In this document: positions 11,027 through 19,415 of the stretch, piece after piece
How the letters are laid out: each line of letters opens with the position of its first letter
Position numbering within the stretch: position 1 is the stretch's first letter
DNA from: Clostridium sp. SM-530-WT-3G
GTDB taxonomy: Bacteria > Bacillota > Clostridia > Clostridiales > Clostridiaceae
Direction of reading: 5' to 3'
DNA: 58,547 nucleotides
Assembly (NCBI RefSeq): GCF_012843905.1
Contig: NZ_JABAGC010000017.1
Location: forward strand, 1-58,547
The notes under the pieces: generated by a model
The model's database searches: none
Seen by the model: the letters and a program-made list of their open reading frames with translations, nothing else
What the model was told of the DNA's origin: nothing
Translations under genes and position numbers: made by a program

Positions 11027-11587
11027 TTAAGCTAATTCTTCTAATATAAGATCTGCAATATCTTTCATTCTTTTGCCTGAATCCATACTCAGCTTCTGCA
11101 TATATCTAAAAGCTTCATTTTCAGTAATTCCTGAAGTTGTCATAAGCTTTCCTTTTGCTTTTTCAATAGCCTTCCTATCTTCTAAAGTATGCTCTAACTT
11201 TTCAACCTTCTTCTTTAATTTTTCAATTCTCCTTTTACTTTGAAAAATTAAATCAATAGCATTAGTCAGTAGAATATTAGAAATCTTTGTACCTATACAA
11301 TAAATATCTGTATCCTCTTCTATATAATACCTATATGGCTCATTTACTATTGCAAGGAAATTAGTCTGATCATATAGTGTCTCATATACATCTAAAAGGC
11401 TCATATCTTTATATTTATAACCAACTAATGCAAGGTCTGGGGAATATTTAATAACAGCTCTTATAAGTTCATTACCAGAACTACATAATGCCACAATTTG
11501 ATAACCTTCTTGACTTAACATAGCTTTTAATTTTTCTGATGTATCCACATTATTTAAAGCTATAACAATCTTTTCTCTTTGCTCCAT
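11027..11587 (-). CDS. nitR: ANTAR-domain RNA-binding antiterminator (NitR type)
   Basis: The 186-residue protein has a receiver-like N-terminal domain (about 5-110), a coiled coil (about 115-140, KLKKKVEKLEHTLED) and a C-terminal ANTAR domain (about 130-186) with the family pattern R-x-x-IEKAKGKLM and R-x-x-D-I-A. ANTAR proteins bind paired hexaloop hairpins and prevent termination; such hairpins are present in the glnA leader. The receiver is degenerate: the phospho-acceptor Asp is replaced by Gly56 (LALVGYKY), so activation by phosphorylation is unlikely. ATG at 11587 is chosen because AAGGTGG lies 8 bases upstream; the GTG at 11599 overlaps that site. The gene follows glnA after 38 bases, as in solventogenic clostridia. 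Confidence 0.92.
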   Translation of the reverse strand: MEQREKIVIALNNVDTSEKLKAMLSQEGYQIVALCSSGNELIRAVIKYSPDLALVGYKYKDMSLLDVYETLYDQTNFLAIVNEPYRYYIEEDTDIYCIGTKISNILLTNAIDLIFQSKRRIEKLKKKVEKLEHTLEDRKAIEKAKGKLMTTSGITENEAFRYMQKLSMDSGKRMKDIADLILEELA

Positions 11588-11625
11588 TGCAATCCCCACC
11601 TTAACAACTGATTAAAGATACAATT

Positions 11626-12957
11626 CTAGTATCTATTTAAATAATGTTCAATTTCCCAGTCATGTACCTTTGTTCTGTAATCATCCCATTCAGCTTCTTT
11701 AGCTTCAATGTAATTATTAAAAATATGGTCTCCTAATGCTGTTTTAGCAATTTCACTATTCTTCAAGAAATTTACTGCTTCATATAAGTTATTTGGTAGG
11801 TTTTCAATTCTAGCTTCTTTTCTTTCCCTATCTGTCATAGCAAATATATTATCAACTGTTTCATCTTCTACTTGTAATTTATTTTTAATTCCATCCAATC
11901 CTGCCTGTAATAATACTGCAAGTACTAAATATGGATTTGCACTTGGATCTGGACATCTAAGTTCTACTCTAGTTCCTTCACCTCTAGATGCTGGTACTCT
12001 AATTAATGCTGTTCTATTACTACAAGACCATGCTAGATAAACAGGAGCTTCATATCCAGGAACTAATCTCTTATAAGAGTTTACTAATGGATTGGTTACA
12101 GCAGCTAATCCTTTAATATGTTTTAATATACCAGCTATGAACTGATATGCTATTTCACTTAATCCATTTTTATCACTTGAATCAGCAAAAGCATTCTTTC
12201 CATCTTTAAATAATGACATATTAATGTGCATTCCTGAACCGTTTATTCCGAATATTGGTTTTGGCATAAATGAAGCATATAATCCATGTCTCTGAGCAAT
12301 AGATTTAACAACTAATTTAAATGTCATTATTTTATCTGCTGTTTCTAGAGCTGGACCATATTTAAAGTCTATTTCATTTTGTCCTTCTGCAACTTCATGG
12401 TGAGAAGCTTCTATTTCAAATCCCATATCTTCTAATGCCAAAGTTATATCTCTTCTTACATTTTCTCCTGAATCTGTTGGTGCTAAATCGAAATATCCTG
12501 CATTATCCTGAGTCTTAGTAGTAGCATTGCCATGCTCATCTGTTTCAAATAAGAAGAATTCACATTCTGGACCTACATTCATTTCATATCCAAGGCTTGC
12601 AGCATCCTCAAGAACTCTCTTAAGTGCATATCTTGGATCACCTTGGAATGGTTGGCCATCTGGTCTATAAATATCACATAATAATCTTGCTACCTTACCC
12701 TGCTGTGGTCTCCATGGAAAGATCGCAAAGCTGTCCAAAATAGGTCTTAAGTACATATCTGATTCTTCAATCCTAACAAACCCTTCAATTGAAGAACCGT
12801 CAAACATAATTTCATTATTAAGAGCTTTTTCTAATTGCTTTTCAGTTATTGCTACATTTTTTAATGATCCAAAGATATCTGTAAATTGAAGCCTTATAAA
12901 CCTAACACCATTTTCTTCAACTAGCTTTAAGATATCTTCCTTAGTATACTTTGCCAT
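11626..12957 (-). CDS. glnA: Glutamine synthetase, type I (GSI-alpha)
   Basis: It makes glutamine from glutamate, ammonia and ATP and is the entry point of the GS-GOGAT pathway encoded in this operon. The 443-residue length is that of Gram-positive GSI-alpha. Visible are the N-terminal [19 protein letters not shown] (conserved, with the Arg involved in feedback inhibition), metal ligands in [21 protein letters not shown] and the substrate motif NGSGMHIN. The start at MAKYTKED (12957) has GGGGGA 7 bases upstream; the reading frame is open further upstream only because it runs through the leader hairpins. Expression is probably set by the attenuator at 12978-13035. Confidence 0.97.
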   Translation of the reverse strand: MAKYTKEDILKLVEENGVRFIRLQFTDIFGSLKNVAITEKQLEKALNNEIMFDGSSIEGFVRIEESDMYLRPILDSFAIFPWRPQQGKVARLLCDIYRPDGQPFQGDPRYALKRVLEDAASLGYEMNVGPECEFFLFETDEHGNATTKTQDNAGYFDLAPTDSGENVRRDITLALEDMGFEIEASHHEVAEGQNEIDFKYGPALETADKIMTFKLVVKSIAQRHGLYASFMPKPIFGINGSGMHINMSLFKDGKNAFADSSDKNGLSEIAYQFIAGILKHIKGLAAVTNPLVNSYKRLVPGYEAPVYLAWSCSNRTALIRVPASRGEGTRVELRCPDPSANPYLVLAVLLQAGLDGIKNKLQVEDETVDNIFAMTDRERKEARIENLPNNLYEAVNFLKNSEIAKTALGDHIFNNYIEAKEAEWDDYRTKVHDWEIEHYLNRY

Positions 12958-12977
12958 TAAAATTCCCCCTTTAATAT

Positions 12978-13024
12978 AAAAAAAAGCGCACAATAGATAT
13001 GTCAGTACCAAATCTATTGAACGC
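12978..13024 (-). terminator. Attenuator (leader terminator) upstream of glnA
   Basis: On the minus strand, 13024-13012 pairs with 12998-12986: an 8-bp CAATAGAT/ATCTATTG core plus a GCG/CGC base. It is followed at once by eight T residues (12985-12978), then the GGGGGA ribosome site of glnA. It lies between promoter and gene, so it must be bypassed for glnA expression. Its 5' strand is shared with the first ANTAR-type hairpin. Confidence 0.85.
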
Positions 13025-13035
13025 CATTGCTCAAT
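12995..13035 (-). promoter_or_regulatory. Tandem ANTAR-target hairpins (P1 and P2) in the glnA leader
   Basis: P1 (13035-13016) is a 7-bp stem, ATTGAGC with GTTCAAT, closing the hexaloop AATGGC. P2 (13015-12995) follows with no gap. Its AGAT/ATCT base, a 3-nt bulge and GT/AT close the hexaloop ACTGAC. Both loops have A at position 1 and G at position 4, the signature known for ANTAR sites such as those of EutV. The 3' half of P1 is the 5' half of the terminator stem, so P1 and the terminator exclude each other. That this is the NitR site is inference. Confidence 0.8.
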
Positions 13036-13050
13036 CATTTTTATAAATTA

Positions 13051-13079
13051 ATTATATATTTATTTTTTTCAAAAATCAA
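13051..13079 (-). promoter_or_regulatory. Promoter of the glnA operon
   Basis: On the minus strand TTGATT (13079-13074), 17 bases, TATAAT (13056-13051). Transcription would start near 13044, a few bases before hairpin P1. Confidence 0.85.
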
Positions 13080-13310
13080 GAATTATTTAAAAAAATAAGT
13101 ATTTTTTACATTTTTTATTAACACAATAAAGTTCTAGCACTAAATTTATTTAAAACTAAATATTTTCAATTTTCCTACAATCAACAAAACTCATAAATCT
13201 TATTAAATTAACTAAATATCAATTACATTAAACTTTCAACTCCACTCTCATAAATTATTTTCATTATTTATGAGTCTTTAAAACAAATTTCGTTACACAA
13301 AAATAAAAAA
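13080..13310. other. Intergenic DNA between glnK and the glnA promoter
   Basis: AT-rich DNA with no open frame. The only structure I see is a 9-bp inverted repeat, CTCATAAAT/ATTTATGAG (13247-13255 with 13265-13273), without a T tract. It could be a protein site or chance. Confidence 0.4.
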
Positions 13311-13347
13311 ACTTTTAGAAATATTTTCAATAAATATTCCTAAAAGT
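13311..13347 (-). terminator. Terminator of amt-glnK
   Basis: A 15-position stem with one mismatch (13311-13325 with 13333-13347) lies 29 bases past the glnK stop. On the minus strand the stem runs into TTTTTTTATTTTTG. The plus strand also has a short T run. Confidence 0.85.
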
Positions 13348-13375
13348 TTTTGATTACTTCCTATCATAATTAATT

Positions 13376-13735
13376 TCACTCATTTAATAAAGCATCTTTT
13401 CCTGTAGCACCAGTCCTTATTTTAATTACATCTGTTACATTATATACAAATATTTTACCATCTCCTATTTCACCAGTTCTAAGTACTTTTTGAGCAGCTT
13501 CAACTACCTTTTTAACAGGAACTTCACATACTACTATTTCAACTTTTAATTTAGGCAAAAGCTTCAATTCCATTGGAACTCCTCTATAATATTGAACATC
13601 ACCTTTTTGAGTACCGCATCCTAATACCTGTGTCACAGTCATACCCATAACTCCTATTTCATTAAGAGCATTTTTTAATTCTTCAAATTTACTTTTTCTT
13701 GTCACTATATCTATTTTATAAATATTATCTGCCAT
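13376..13735 (-). CDS. glnK: PII-type nitrogen signal protein, GlnK
   Basis: A 119-residue PII protein that senses ATP/ADP and 2-oxoglutarate and, in other bacteria, plugs the ammonium channel encoded just upstream. The family core is clear: YYRGVPMELKLLPKLKVEIVV in and after the T-loop, and TGEIGDGKIFV (B-loop region). The T-loop tyrosine that is uridylylated in enterics (Tyr51) is Met here, aligned without gaps, so GlnD-type uridylylation is ruled out at this site. ATG at 13735 is preferred, with GAGGAG about 10 bases upstream; the TTG further upstream overlaps that site. It follows amt by 40 bases. Confidence 0.95.
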   Translation of the reverse strand: MADNIYKIDIVTRKSKFEELKNALNEIGVMGMTVTQVLGCGTQKGDVQYYRGVPMELKLLPKLKVEIVVCEVPVKKVVEAAQKVLRTGEIGDGKIFVYNVTDVIKIRTGATGKDALLNE

Positions 13736-13775
13736 AATCGTCCATCTCCTCTTCAATTGATCATTGAAAATTGAT

Positions 13776-15029
13776 TTATATATTAATATCTATACTTTGG
13801 AAATCAGCATAGCTACTCTCTAATCCATGTTCTTCTAAATCAAGACCTCTGATTTCTTCTTCTCTAGTAACACGAAGACCTATAGTAGCTTTAATTACTT
13901 TAAATAATATAGTTGCTGTTACAATAGACCATATTGCTACAACTAAAGTACCTAAGCATTGAACTCCAAGGAATTTAAATCCTCCACCATAGAATAATCC
14001 TCCATCCATAGCAAATATACCTGTTAAGATTGTTCCAAGAACACCATTTATACAGTGAACTCCAACTGCACCAACTGGATCATCAATTTTTAATACTCTA
14101 TCAACAAATTCGATTCCATAAACCATAGCAAATGCTGAAGCTACACCAATTATTGCTGCTCCTGCTGGAGAAACCATATCACATCCAGCTGTAATGGCTA
14201 CTAATCCTGCAAGTACACCATTTAAAGTTAAACTTACATCAGGCTTACCATATTTAAGCCAAGTTAAAATCATAGTTACGGCAGCCGCTGCAGCTGCTGC
14301 AAGATTAGTTGTAATAAATACTCTTGAACTCATTTCTAAAGCTTCTGGAGTAGTTATACTTAAACTTGAAGCAGGGTTAAATCCAAACCAACCCATCCAA
14401 AGAATGAATACACCAAGAGCACCAAGAGTTAAACTATGTCCTGGTATAGCATTTGATTTACCACCTTTAGTGTATTTACCAATTCTAGGTCCAAGAATAT
14501 AAGCACCAATTAAAGCACACCATCCACCAATTGAGTGAACTGCAGTAGATCCAGCGAAATCATGGAAACCAAGTTGAGCTAACCAGCCGCCACCCCAAAT
14601 CCAATGACCAGCTATTGGATAAATAACAGCACTTATTATGGCACTATATATACAATAAGAAATAAATTTAGTTCTCTCTGCCATAGCACCAGATACTATA
14701 GTTGCTGATGTTGCACAGAAAACTGTCTGGAAAAATAGAAAAGCATAATTGTTTATTGAAGTTGTAGCATTTTCAGCTACTCCATTAGTAAAGAATGATG
14801 GAAGCCCAATAATTCCAGCCTTATCTGCACCAAACATAATTCCAAAACCTAAAATCCAATATATTAATGAACCTAAAGCAAAATCCATTAAATTTTTCAT
14901 TATAATATTTCCTGCATTCTTAGATCTAGTAAAACCTGTTTCAACCATTGCAAAACCAGCTTGCATCCAAAATACTAATATTCCACCAATCAACACCCAA
15001 AAGGTATCTATAGCCATGTTTATATCCAT
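13776..15029 (-). CDS. amt: Ammonium transporter, Amt family
   Basis: A 417-residue Amt/Mep/Rh channel with about eleven helices. It conducts ammonia/ammonium into the cell. Typical segments are FFQTVFCATSATIVSGAMAER (near residues 94-114), AGSTAVHSIGGW with the first pore histidine (near 160-170) and VHCINGVLGT with the second (near 325). The C-terminal tail contains the conserved GLRVTREEEIRGLDLEEHG that couples subunits and contacts GlnK. AAGGGGG lies before the ATG. The leader carries its own promoter and attenuator, so it is probably induced by nitrogen limitation together with glnA. Confidence 0.97.
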   Translation of the reverse strand: MDINMAIDTFWVLIGGILVFWMQAGFAMVETGFTRSKNAGNIIMKNLMDFALGSLIYWILGFGIMFGADKAGIIGLPSFFTNGVAENATTSINNYAFLFFQTVFCATSATIVSGAMAERTKFISYCIYSAIISAVIYPIAGHWIWGGGWLAQLGFHDFAGSTAVHSIGGWCALIGAYILGPRIGKYTKGGKSNAIPGHSLTLGALGVFILWMGWFGFNPASSLSITTPEALEMSSRVFITTNLAAAAAAAVTMILTWLKYGKPDVSLTLNGVLAGLVAITAGCDMVSPAGAAIIGVASAFAMVYGIEFVDRVLKIDDPVGAVGVHCINGVLGTILTGIFAMDGGLFYGGGFKFLGVQCLGTLVVAIWSIVTATILFKVIKATIGLRVTREEEIRGLDLEEHGLESSYADFQSIDINI

Positions 15030-15179
15030 AAAAAATCCCCCTTAAGAAAATAATCTCGTTTAATGTATAAATACTGCCATAGCACATATACTCCTATCCT
15101 AATTACTTTCAATATTTTTTATTAAAATTACTATTCCAGATTACTATCCTATAAATTCTGCAGAAAATTATTTGATAAT

Positions 15180-15222
15180 AAAAAAACGAAGTCATATGAA
15201 AAAACTCTTCTATGACTTCGTT
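15180..15222 (-). terminator. Attenuator (leader terminator) upstream of amt
   Basis: A perfect 11-bp stem AACGAAGTCAT/ATGACTTCGTT (15185-15195 with 15212-15222) is followed on the minus strand by seven T (15186-15180, partly inside the stem end). It lies 150 bases upstream of the amt start but downstream of the promoter, so it can only serve as a leader terminator. Confidence 0.8.
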
Positions 15223-15229
15223 GTCTATA
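15211..15229 (-). promoter_or_regulatory. Candidate ANTAR-type hairpin in the amt leader
   Basis: On the minus strand TAT-GAC (one bulged A) pairs with GTC-ATA around the hexaloop AACGAA, with A1 and G4 as in ANTAR sites. The hairpin uses the 5' strand of the adjacent terminator, so the two are mutually exclusive. A second hairpin is only weakly visible (AGA/TTT around AGAGTT, 15207-15196). I am fairly sure of the competition, less sure of ANTAR binding. Confidence 0.55.
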
Positions 15230-15247
15230 TATTTAATTTATGTACTA

Positions 15248-15276
15248 ATTATATTCCCCTTAATTTTCCATGTCAA
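15248..15276 (-). promoter_or_regulatory. Promoter of amt-glnK
   Basis: On the minus strand TTGACA (15276-15271), 17 bases, TATAAT (15253-15248): both boxes are perfect consensus with ideal spacing. Transcription would begin about 10-15 bases before the candidate hairpin at 15229. The strength of this promoter fits control by attenuation rather than by activation. Confidence 0.88.
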
Positions 15277-15333
15277 TAGCTTTCGAAAATTTTTTCTTAA
15301 TTTTGGAAAACTGCTAATATTTTTTTCTTTTTA

Positions 15334-17808
15334 TTAGTTAACTTTTTTTATTGCATCAGCATGTCCTAAACTAGCTGCTCTATTTAAGTATTCATATGCC
15401 TTAACTAAATCCTTTTGAACACAGAATCCTTCATAATAACACATGCCAAGATTATATAAACCATCAGGATTATTATTATTAGCCATCATTGTATATAATC
15501 TTATTAACATTGCTTTAGCCTCAACATTTCCATTAATTGCAGCTTTTTTATACCATATTAATGCTTTATTTAAATCCTGCTTTATTATTTTACCTTCCAA
15601 GTAGGATTTTCCAGCAAGAATTTGATATTTTACTAGTCCTTTCTCTGCTAGAATACTATAAATCATTATTATTTTAGAATTGCACTCAGTACTTCCATTT
15701 CTACTTCCAATTTCATAATACTTTAGTGCCTTCTCTAAATCTTGATTAGTATTTAATCCTTTATAATACATATCTCCTAACTGTAAGCAGGCTCTTATAT
15801 CACCATTATTAGCTGATTTCTCAAGAAGATTTATTGTATTATTTATTCCTGCACTTTTTGAGTTATTATTAATATTAGAACCCATATGCTGGTTTATTCT
15901 TTGATTATTTTGATTTATAATTTCCTTTAAACTTTTATTTTCCTCTAATAAATTATTTATCTTTTGTTCAAGCTCACATATTTTATCATCTATATTATTT
16001 AACTTTTCGAATTTTTTATTAAATTCATCTTTATCTATAATATTATTACTTAGCCCTTCTATATTTGTTTCTATCTTTTTATACTGATTATTAAATGCAT
16101 CATTTAACTTATCGTCCAATTCTGAAAATAATTCTTTAAAATTAGAGTTTACTTGCTTAGGGATTTCAATGCATAGTTCGTCAACAGTACCTTTAAGTTT
16201 TTTAAAGTTCTTTGTTGTATCAAATGAAAATCTTTCAAACTTTTCATTTAAATTTTTATATTTCTTTTCTTCTTGTTCTTGTAATCTTATATTCTCATCT
16301 ATTAAATAATTTAATTTATCATATATATCCTTAAAATTATTTTCAAGACTTTTATTAATATTTTTATCTAATATACTCATTGATTCAGATAACTGTTCAA
16401 TCTTTTCAATAATACAAGAATATTTCTTTTCATTTTTACAAACTACATCATGAATTCTTTCTAATGCATCACCAAAGTTTTCAATTAATAATTCATTAAT
16501 CTTATTTATAGTTTCATCCTGAGACTCGCTCATATTATTTATAGTCTGAATTATTTTTTCATAATTATTAGTAATAATATTTTTTATAGCATCATCACTT
16601 GTACTTGAATCACTCTTGATTGTATTTATCAATTCATCCAATGCATTATATCTAACTTTTAGCTCTTGTCTAAATTCATTTGTAATATTCTTATTTTCTT
16701 TAAATTTCTGCTCTAACTTTTCACTTATACTTTCCCTTAAAGTATTATTATAAATATCTACTATACTCTTAATGCTCTCTTCTACAAAAGTATTACTATC
16801 ACTTACAACATTTTTAATATTTTCAACTATATCATTAGAATTGTTTTCTATGATATTTTTAAATACTTCAGTATTATTTTCATATTCAGAACTAATCTTA
16901 TTGAGATTTTCATTTATATAATCATATTTTTGGTTTACAAATATCTCTATTTGATTCTTTTCATTAAGAATTTTCTCTGAAATCTCCAAGATAATTTGAC
17001 TTAAAAGTGAAAATTTATTTTGAATTACTTCTTGAATATTATTATTCTGTTCTTCATTATATTTACATATATTACTTACAGTATTCTCAGCAGATTTAAT
17101 ATTTTCAGTTATAGCTTCTGTTTTTTCTAAAATAGAGTCTACTGAATCATAAACTTTATCAAATGATTTAATTTTTTTCTCAGCTTTATCTATTAACCCG
17201 GCATCATTAACTTTGTTATCCAAATAAGATATATTCCCTTCAAATACATCTGCAAAATTCTTAATTTTTTCTATTGATTCATATAATGCATTTATATTTC
17301 CATTAATATTATAACTTTCTATGCTACTTATATTTTCGTTTATTTGTTCAATCTTTAATCGAACATCATTTAAACTATCAAATTCTAAGCTTATATCCTT
17401 AATTTTGTTTTTTATAATGTCCGCATATTCTTCTGTTTCCTTTGAAAGTTCTTGAATATTATTAATTTCTAAAGATTCACACACATTCTTGATTTTATTA
17501 AGCATATCTGCAGCAACATCATTGAATGAATTAATTTTTCTTTTTATAATATTAAAATTATTATCATAATTATCAATTTTTTTGCTGTGATAATCTGCAA
17601 TTTCCTCAAAATTAGCAACGGCATCTTCTACACTTTTTAAATTACTATTTTTCAAAGATTCCATTTTACTATTTAACAAAATTACTGCATCACTTATCAT
17701 CTTTACTGAACTTTTAATTGAATCAAGTTCATTTTGCTTAGCTCTTTTTTCTGCAAGCTTTTGCTGTGCCTCTTGTATTATATTTTTATCAAAAACTTCT
17801 TTCTCCAC
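15334..17808 (-). CDS. Large coiled-coil protein with C-terminal Sel1 repeats
   Basis: I do not recognise an exact family. The first ~630 of 824 residues are almost continuous coiled coil, rich in N, K, E, I and S, with no signal peptide or membrane helix. A short linker then leads to three or four Sel1-like (TPR-like) repeats at about 655-824, for example the LQLGDMYYKG and YNLGMCYYEG starts and ALKYYEIGS/ALIWYKKAA ends. The start is GTG at 17808 with GAGGG 5 bases upstream. Cytoplasmic structural or scaffolding role is a guess. It stands alone between amt and the divergent aspartokinase gene. Confidence 0.8.
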   Translation of the reverse strand: MEKEVFDKNIIQEAQQKLAEKRAKQNELDSIKSSVKMISDAVILLNSKMESLKNSNLKSVEDAVANFEEIADYHSKKIDNYDNNFNIIKRKINSFNDVAADMLNKIKNVCESLEINNIQELSKETEEYADIIKNKIKDISLEFDSLNDVRLKIEQINENISSIESYNINGNINALYESIEKIKNFADVFEGNISYLDNKVNDAGLIDKAEKKIKSFDKVYDSVDSILEKTEAITENIKSAENTVSNICKYNEEQNNNIQEVIQNKFSLLSQIILEISEKILNEKNQIEIFVNQKYDYINENLNKISSEYENNTEVFKNIIENNSNDIVENIKNVVSDSNTFVEESIKSIVDIYNNTLRESISEKLEQKFKENKNITNEFRQELKVRYNALDELINTIKSDSSTSDDAIKNIITNNYEKIIQTINNMSESQDETINKINELLIENFGDALERIHDVVCKNEKKYSCIIEKIEQLSESMSILDKNINKSLENNFKDIYDKLNYLIDENIRLQEQEEKKYKNLNEKFERFSFDTTKNFKKLKGTVDELCIEIPKQVNSNFKELFSELDDKLNDAFNNQYKKIETNIEGLSNNIIDKDEFNKKFEKLNNIDDKICELEQKINNLLEENKSLKEIINQNNQRINQHMGSNINNNSKSAGINNTINLLEKSANNGDIRACLQLGDMYYKGLNTNQDLEKALKYYEIGSRNGSTECNSKIIMIYSILAEKGLVKYQILAGKSYLEGKIIKQDLNKALIWYKKAAINGNVEAKAMLIRLYTMMANNNNPDGLYNLGMCYYEGFCVQKDLVKAYEYLNRAASLGHADAIKKVN

Positions 17809-18029
17809 TTATACCCTCACCCTTATACATTTATCTTTTGTCATCATATAATAAATTAATCTTTTATAATAAAAATTTTATCAAATTACCCTATATTTTT
17901 ATTAATTCCTCATTCTCACTCTTCATTATATCATTAATATCCCGTTTTTATTATTAAAATTTCTTGAATATTATTATATTAATTGTTACAATTTTAAATA
18001 TAATTTCAAAATATTAGGGGGCAATAATT

Positions 18030-19349
18030 ATGAATACAATTATAACAAAATTTGGAGGAAGTTCATTAGCTGATGCTAATCAATTTAAAAAAGTAAAAAG
18101 TATTATTGAATCTAATCCTAACAGAAAGTATGTTGTACCTTCTGCACCTGGAAAAAGAAACTCTAAAGATTCAAAAATTACAGACCTTTTATATCTTTGT
18201 CATTCACACGTTTCAGTTGGTATTTCTTTAGATGAAGTATTTAATCTTATTAAGAATAGATATTTAGGAATAATTAGTGATTTAAATTTAGATTTTGATA
18301 TTACTGAATACCTTGCAACTATAAAAAAAGATTTAGAAGATGGGGCCTCTAAAGATTATGCTGCAAGCCGTGGTGAATATTTAAACGGATTAATTCTCGC
18401 AAAATATTTAGGATTTGAATTTGTTGATGCTAAAGATGTTATCAAATTTAATGAAGATGGTTCATTAGATTCTGACTTAACTAATACAATGCTTAAAGAC
18501 AGATTATCAAAAGCAAATAAAGCTGTAATTCCTGGATTTTATGGCTCTGATAAAGATGACAATATAGTAACATTTTCAAGAGGTGGCTCAGACGTTACAG
18601 GTGCTCTAGTTGCTGCAAGCGTAAATGCTGATCTTTATGAAAATTGGACAGACGTTTCTGGATTTTTAATGGCAGATCCAAGAATAGTTGAAAATCCAAA
18701 GCCAATAAGCAGAATAACTTATTCTGAACTTAGAGAATTATCATATATGGGCGCTTCTGTTCTACATGAAGAAGCAATATTCCCAGTTAGAGAAATAGGT
18801 ATTCCTATCAATATAAAAAATACAAACAAACCTGAAGATGAAGGTACATTTATAGTTCAAGAAAGTGATGCAATAAATCCAATTAACCCAAATATCATAA
18901 CAGGTATTGCTGGTAAGAAAGATTTTACTGTAATTTCAATAACAAAAGCTAATATGAATTCAGAACTTGGATTCTGCAGAAAGCTTTTATCAGTTCTTGA
19001 ACAAAATAATATATCATTTGAGAACATGCCATCAGGAATTGATACTGTATGCCTTGTAATCCAAGATTCACAATTAAAAAAGAAAACTCAAAATGTTCTT
19101 AATGAAATTAAAAGATCATGTAATCCTGATACAATAGAGGTGCATCCAAATATGGCTATGATTGCAACTGTTGGACGTGGTATGGCCAAACAAAGAGGTA
19201 CTGCCGCAAAGATATTTGCAGCTCTTTCAAATGCTGAAGTAAATATCAGAATGATCGACCAAGGTTCAAGTGAAATGAACATTTTAGTTGGTGTTGAAAA
19301 TGATAACTTCGAAAAAGGTATAGCAGCTATTTATAAAGCTTTTAACTAG
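18030..19349 (+). CDS. Aspartokinase
   Basis: It phosphorylates aspartate, the first step to lysine, threonine, methionine and diaminopimelate. The 439 residues begin with the amino-acid-kinase signature KFGGSSLADANQF; the nucleotide region holds FSRGGSDVTGAL near residue 190, and two ACT domains follow (about 290-439), with the conserved VGRGMAKQRGTAAKIFAAL near 385. Length and the C-terminal ACT pair fit the monofunctional clostridial enzyme. AGGGGGC precedes the ATG. I see no lysine riboswitch or T-box in the 220-base upstream region, so feedback is probably at the protein level through the ACT domains. Confidence 0.93.
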   Translation: MNTIITKFGGSSLADANQFKKVKSIIESNPNRKYVVPSAPGKRNSKDSKITDLLYLCHSHVSVGISLDEVFNLIKNRYLGIISDLNLDFDITEYLATIKKDLEDGASKDYAASRGEYLNGLILAKYLGFEFVDAKDVIKFNEDGSLDSDLTNTMLKDRLSKANKAVIPGFYGSDKDDNIVTFSRGGSDVTGALVAASVNADLYENWTDVSGFLMADPRIVENPKPISRITYSELRELSYMGASVLHEEAIFPVREIGIPINIKNTNKPEDEGTFIVQESDAINPINPNIITGIAGKKDFTVISITKANMNSELGFCRKLLSVLEQNNISFENMPSGIDTVCLVIQDSQLKKKTQNVLNEIKRSCNPDTIEVHPNMAMIATVGRGMAKQRGTAAKIFAALSNAEVNIRMIDQGSSEMNILVGVENDNFEKGIAAIYKAFN

Positions 19350-19365
19350 ATGATTTAATTATAAA

Positions 19366-19405
19366 AAAGACATGCACTAGTATTTAATTGCTAGTGTATG
19401 TCTTT
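19366..19405. terminator. Bidirectional terminator between aspartokinase and the pilus locus
   Basis: A 15-position stem with one mismatch (19366-19380 with 19391-19405). It has CTTTT after it on the plus strand and TTTTTTATAATT after it on the minus strand. It ends both converging transcripts, only 10 bases from the stop of the vWA gene. Confidence 0.88.
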
Positions 19406-19415
19406 CTTTTATAAG

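Noticed and set aside
12958..13038. Extended glnA start 27 codons upstream
   Set aside because: The extension covers the leader hairpins and terminator; the ribosome site and family start match MAKYTKED at 12957.
17809..18029. Lysine riboswitch or T-box upstream of aspartokinase
   Set aside because: The 220-base region is AT-rich without the conserved strings or stems of either element.
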